Below, one piece after another: positions 39,920-42,855 of a DNA stretch of 42,855 nucleotides; the stretch's first letter is position 1; each line of letters begins with the position of its first letter. The notes below the pieces were generated by a model. The model was given only the letters and a program-made list of their open reading frames with translations, was not told the DNA's origin and did no database searches. Source of the stretch: an uncultured Spartobacteria bacterium (lineage in GTDB: Bacteria; Verrucomicrobiota; Verrucomicrobiia; Chthoniobacterales; Terrimicrobiaceae); assembly GCA_937890535.1 (NCBI GenBank), contig CALBXK010000294.1, positions 1-42,855 of the forward strand. Direction: 5' to 3'. Made by a program: the position numbers and the translations under genes.

Positions 39920-42301
39920 ATGCACCTTCCACCCGTTCCCAGATTCCTTGTCCGGGCACTGCTGCGAACTTTTGTGGTGTTACTTTTTGTTGGAGTACCT
40001 GCTGCGGTCTATTATTTGCAGGAATATGGTGTTGGCTTTGGACTTCGCGATCAGGTGGCCAAGGCACTGAGCGGAGAAACCTTTCAGACCTCGATCGGGA
40101 AGTTGTCCCTGAATCCGTTCCAGGGTCTCGTGGCCCAACAGATCAGAGTCACCGAAACCCAGGGGGATAAAAAGAACCTGGCCTATATCGAGCGACTGGT
40201 CGTTTCGATTAGCTTTCGCGATCTGTTGCGCCGGAAGATCTCAATTGATCAAATTTCCCTGGATGATTCCGAAGTGTCAATTCCCCTGGCGGAGGGGACC
40301 AAAGCTCCACGATTGAACCTGGGGCGTGTGACCGGGCAGTGCATGTTCCTGCCGGGCCAGGTGCGAATCAATCACTTTGAGGCCAATCTCGAAGGCATTC
40401 GCGTAGTCGTGACCGGCATTCTTCGCAATCCGGAACGTTTTCGTGCCGACTCCCCCGCGGCGCCCAGAGCTCAACCGGAACTCCCTTCTGAGCGATCTGA
40501 AGTGCTATTAAACATCCTCAACAAGGTGGCGGAATGTCGTTTCCCGGGAATGGCACCTGAAGTGCGTCTCGAAATCGATGGGGACCTTGCGGACCTTTCC
40601 ACCTTGACGCTGCAGCCCATCATTGTTCGCAGCGGACCCATCGTGGCCCCGACCTGGGAGGTGAATGGGCTTGAGGCCAAGGCCAGCTACGAGGGCGGAT
40701 CGGTCACCCTGACTCAGTTCCTCGTCCAGGGGCGCGACGGCGGAACCTTGAACGCCTCCGCCCGCTGGATGAGCGAGGACAAGAGCCTGAAATTTGAGGT
40801 GTCCAGCACCCTCATGCTGGAACCCTTTCAAGACCTCTTCGCGAAACAGTCCCCGCTGCAGAAGCTCAAATTCCATGAGCCGCCGCAGCTCGAGATCTTC
40901 GGTCGGGCAGATTTCTCCGCACCCACGATGCGGTATCAAGCCACAGGATCGCTCCGGTTGGGAAAATCCTCCTGGGAGAAAGTGACGTTTGATTCCCTGG
41001 CGGCAGATTTTGTAGGCCGCGACGGAACATTTTTTGTGCGGGACCTCCGGGCGGTCGCGAATGAGGGCGCTCTAAAGGCGGATGTTTATTTCGCCCCCGA
41101 CGATTTTCGACTCCGTCTGACAAGCTCCATCCCGCCGACGGATTTCCTTTCGGTCGTCGGCCCCAACGAAAGAATCGTTCTCAAAGAAATGGAGTTTAAA
41201 GACCTTCCCCATGTGGAGCTGGAATTATGGGGTCCCCGTCCGGACCTTGCCGTCCTCACGGGCACGGGCACCCTCCGCCTCGGGCGGACAGCCATGCGAG
41301 GGTCGTGGCTCGACTGGGCAAAATCTGATCTGATCATTGGTGACCGGGCCGTGACCTATTCAAATTTTTCGCTGGGTTTAGGTGAACTCAAGGGCTCTGG
41401 AAGCTTTGTTTACGATTTTGGCCGGCAGGAGGTCGTCCTCCGCGATATTTTTTCGACCATGCCACCAGGGGCCGTGATGATGTGGATTGATCCGAATATT
41501 TCCGAAATCATCAAGTCCTATCGATTTCGTCAGCCCCCCACCGTCCGCGGCGCCGGAGTGGTCCACATGAAGGATCCCAAAAAAAATGATCTCTCCCTCA
41601 AGATCGATGCCGCCAAGGGATTGGACTACGATCTCCTCAAGCGTACGCTGGAATTTGGAAGCACCCAGGCCGATCTCCACATCAAAGGCACCCAGTTGCT
41701 TGTCACCGTCAAGAATGCGGAGCTTATGGGCGGCGACGTCGCTCTCAAGGCGACGGTGTCCATCGATCCGAAGGATCCCACGTTTGGCGCGGATATTGAC
41801 ATCCAACGAGTGAATTTTGCCAAGTTGACCAAGCTGTACTTCGATTATGATGACTCCAAGGGCATCGGCAGCGGCAACTTTCAGTTCAAGGCTAGATTCG
41901 GGGAGGAGGAGAAAATGCGGGGCAGTGGGAGCCTTCGGGTCGAGGATGGACGGGTCTTTGCCATCCCGATTCTCGGGCCGCTCTCCACGATCATTAACAA
42001 AATCATCCCGGGCACGGGATTGCACACCGCGAAGCTGGCCACCGCGGATTTTCAGGTTGAAAATGAAAAAATCATCACCAAAAATCTGGCAATTCAAGGC
42101 GCGGGATTCAACATGCTCGGATATGGAGACATTTTCTTCACCGAAGATCGCATGGACATGTCGGTGCGGATCAATGCCCGGGGGCTGACGGGCGTCGTCC
42201 TCTTTCCGGTCAGCAAGCTCTTTGAGTACGAGTCCACCGGTTCGTTATCGGAACCGGAATGGCGCCCCAAGCTTGTTCCCCGTTTTGGCAACGGGGAATG
42301 A
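39920..42301 (+). CDS. AsmA/TamB-like large envelope protein
   Basis: N-terminal membrane anchor, SISFRDLLRRKISIDQISLDDSEVSIPL repeats, C-terminal GSGSLRVEDGRVFAIPILGPLS. Confidence 0.75.
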   Translation: MHLPPVPRFLVRALLRTFVVLLFVGVPAAVYYLQEYGVGFGLRDQVAKALSGETFQTSIGKLSLNPFQGLVAQQIRVTETQGDKKNLAYIERLVVSISFRDLLRRKISIDQISLDDSEVSIPLAEGTKAPRLNLGRVTGQCMFLPGQVRINHFEANLEGIRVVVTGILRNPERFRADSPAAPRAQPELPSERSEVLLNILNKVAECRFPGMAPEVRLEIDGDLADLSTLTLQPIIVRSGPIVAPTWEVNGLEAKASYEGGSVTLTQFLVQGRDGGTLNASARWMSEDKSLKFEVSSTLMLEPFQDLFAKQSPLQKLKFHEPPQLEIFGRADFSAPTMRYQATGSLRLGKSSWEKVTFDSLAADFVGRDGTFFVRDLRAVANEGALKADVYFAPDDFRLRLTSSIPPTDFLSVVGPNERIVLKEMEFKDLPHVELELWGPRPDLAVLTGTGTLRLGRTAMRGSWLDWAKSDLIIGDRAVTYSNFSLGLGELKGSGSFVYDFGRQEVVLRDIFSTMPPGAVMMWIDPNISEIIKSYRFRQPPTVRGAGVVHMKDPKKNDLSLKIDAAKGLDYDLLKRTLEFGSTQADLHIKGTQLLVTVKNAELMGGDVALKATVSIDPKDPTFGADIDIQRVNFAKLTKLYFDYDDSKGIGSGNFQFKARFGEEEKMRGSGSLRVEDGRVFAIPILGPLSTIINKIIPGTGLHTAKLATADFQVENEKIITKNLAIQGAGFNMLGYGDIFFTEDRMDMSVRINARGLTGVVLFPVSKLFEYESTGSLSEPEWRPKLVPRFGNGE

Positions 42302-42458
42302 ATCCGGCCTTCCTCACCCGTCGTGAGAAGGCAGGTAGGGGGTCAATCAGGGATCCAGGAGCCCCGGGAAAGAATTGATCAGAAAAAACTCGTTCTCAAC
42401 GGAGTTCGCCATCTCACCCCGCGAAAGCCGGGTGAGATCCGCAGATTCACTGCGGGCA

Positions 42459-42698
42459 CTACTTCATCAAGAGAACCGCCCGGGAGCGCTTGATCTCGCT
42501 CGTGATCTTACGATGCATGCGGGCGGACATGCCGGTCACCCGGCGGGGAAGGATTTTCCCACTTTCGGTGACGAAGCGCTTGAGAAGCTCGGGGTTTTTG
42601 TAATCCACTGCCTCAAGGGAGAGGTCGGTGCGGCGCTTGGGCATCGTGCGGTTGGCACGGCGAAAGTTGGAACTGCGTTGGGGTGTTTTTGGCTGCAT
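42459..42698 (-). CDS. rpsR: 30S ribosomal protein S18
   Basis: [47 protein letters not shown]. Confidence 0.96.
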   Translation of the reverse strand: MQPKTPQRSSNFRRANRTMPKRRTDLSLEAVDYKNPELLKRFVTESGKILPRRVTGMSARMHRKITSEIKRSRAVLLMK

Positions 42699-42704
42699 GG
42701 CGTG

Positions 42705-42855
42705 TTATTTGATCTCCCGGTGCAACGTGTGTCGGCGCAGGTTCGGGTTATATTTCTTCTTTTCGAGTCGGTTTGGGGTCTGAGGACTCTTTTTGTTGCG
42801 AGTGGTGACGTACCGCGACGGGGGTTTGCCCTCGGCCCGGGCCTCGGTGCATTCA
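42705..42855 (-). CDS. rpmG: 50S ribosomal protein L33, partial at window edge
   Basis: Reverse-strand frame [49 protein letters not shown]. Confidence 0.93.
   Translation of the reverse strand, partial: ECTEARAEGKPPSRYVTTRNKKSPQTPNRLEKKKYNPNLRRHTLHREIK

Overview
The window is about 43 kb of bacterial chromosome, probably PVC/Verrucomicrobia-like (inferred from gene content only). It is a mostly co-oriented housekeeping backbone: purF-purM, rplI-dnaB, ubiX, a C4 zinc-ribbon gene, ftsY, yyaL/DUF255, rseP, long-form ispG, desaturase-lpxD, katG, hpnH-shc, queF-queC-queE, priA, an AsmA-like gene and rpsR-rpmG. There is one tRNA, tRNA-Thr(UGU), on the minus strand.

Between these genes lie many toxin-antitoxin or addiction-type modules in different states of decay: intact Phd/PIN, intact ImmA/IrrE-DUF4411, a PIN C-terminal scrap, a beheaded toxin next to an intact antitoxin, a zeta-toxin gene with a single in-frame TAA, an intact Fic gene behind an 11-bp inverted repeat, and the N-terminus of a second Fic protein.

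The candidate I would follow first is the minus-strand cassette beside tRNA-Thr: a 98-aa unknown protein, the interrupted zeta toxin, and a 56-aa ORF joined to it by an ATGA overlap. A 32-bp direct repeat flanks the cassette and a decayed tyrosine-integrase fragment lies nearby. Several short-period repeats (7-bp and 9-bp) are also present. One is inside the ispG reading frame, and another lies where the yyaL frame runs on antisense into ftsY. All family names come from reading the supplied translations; no database search was run.
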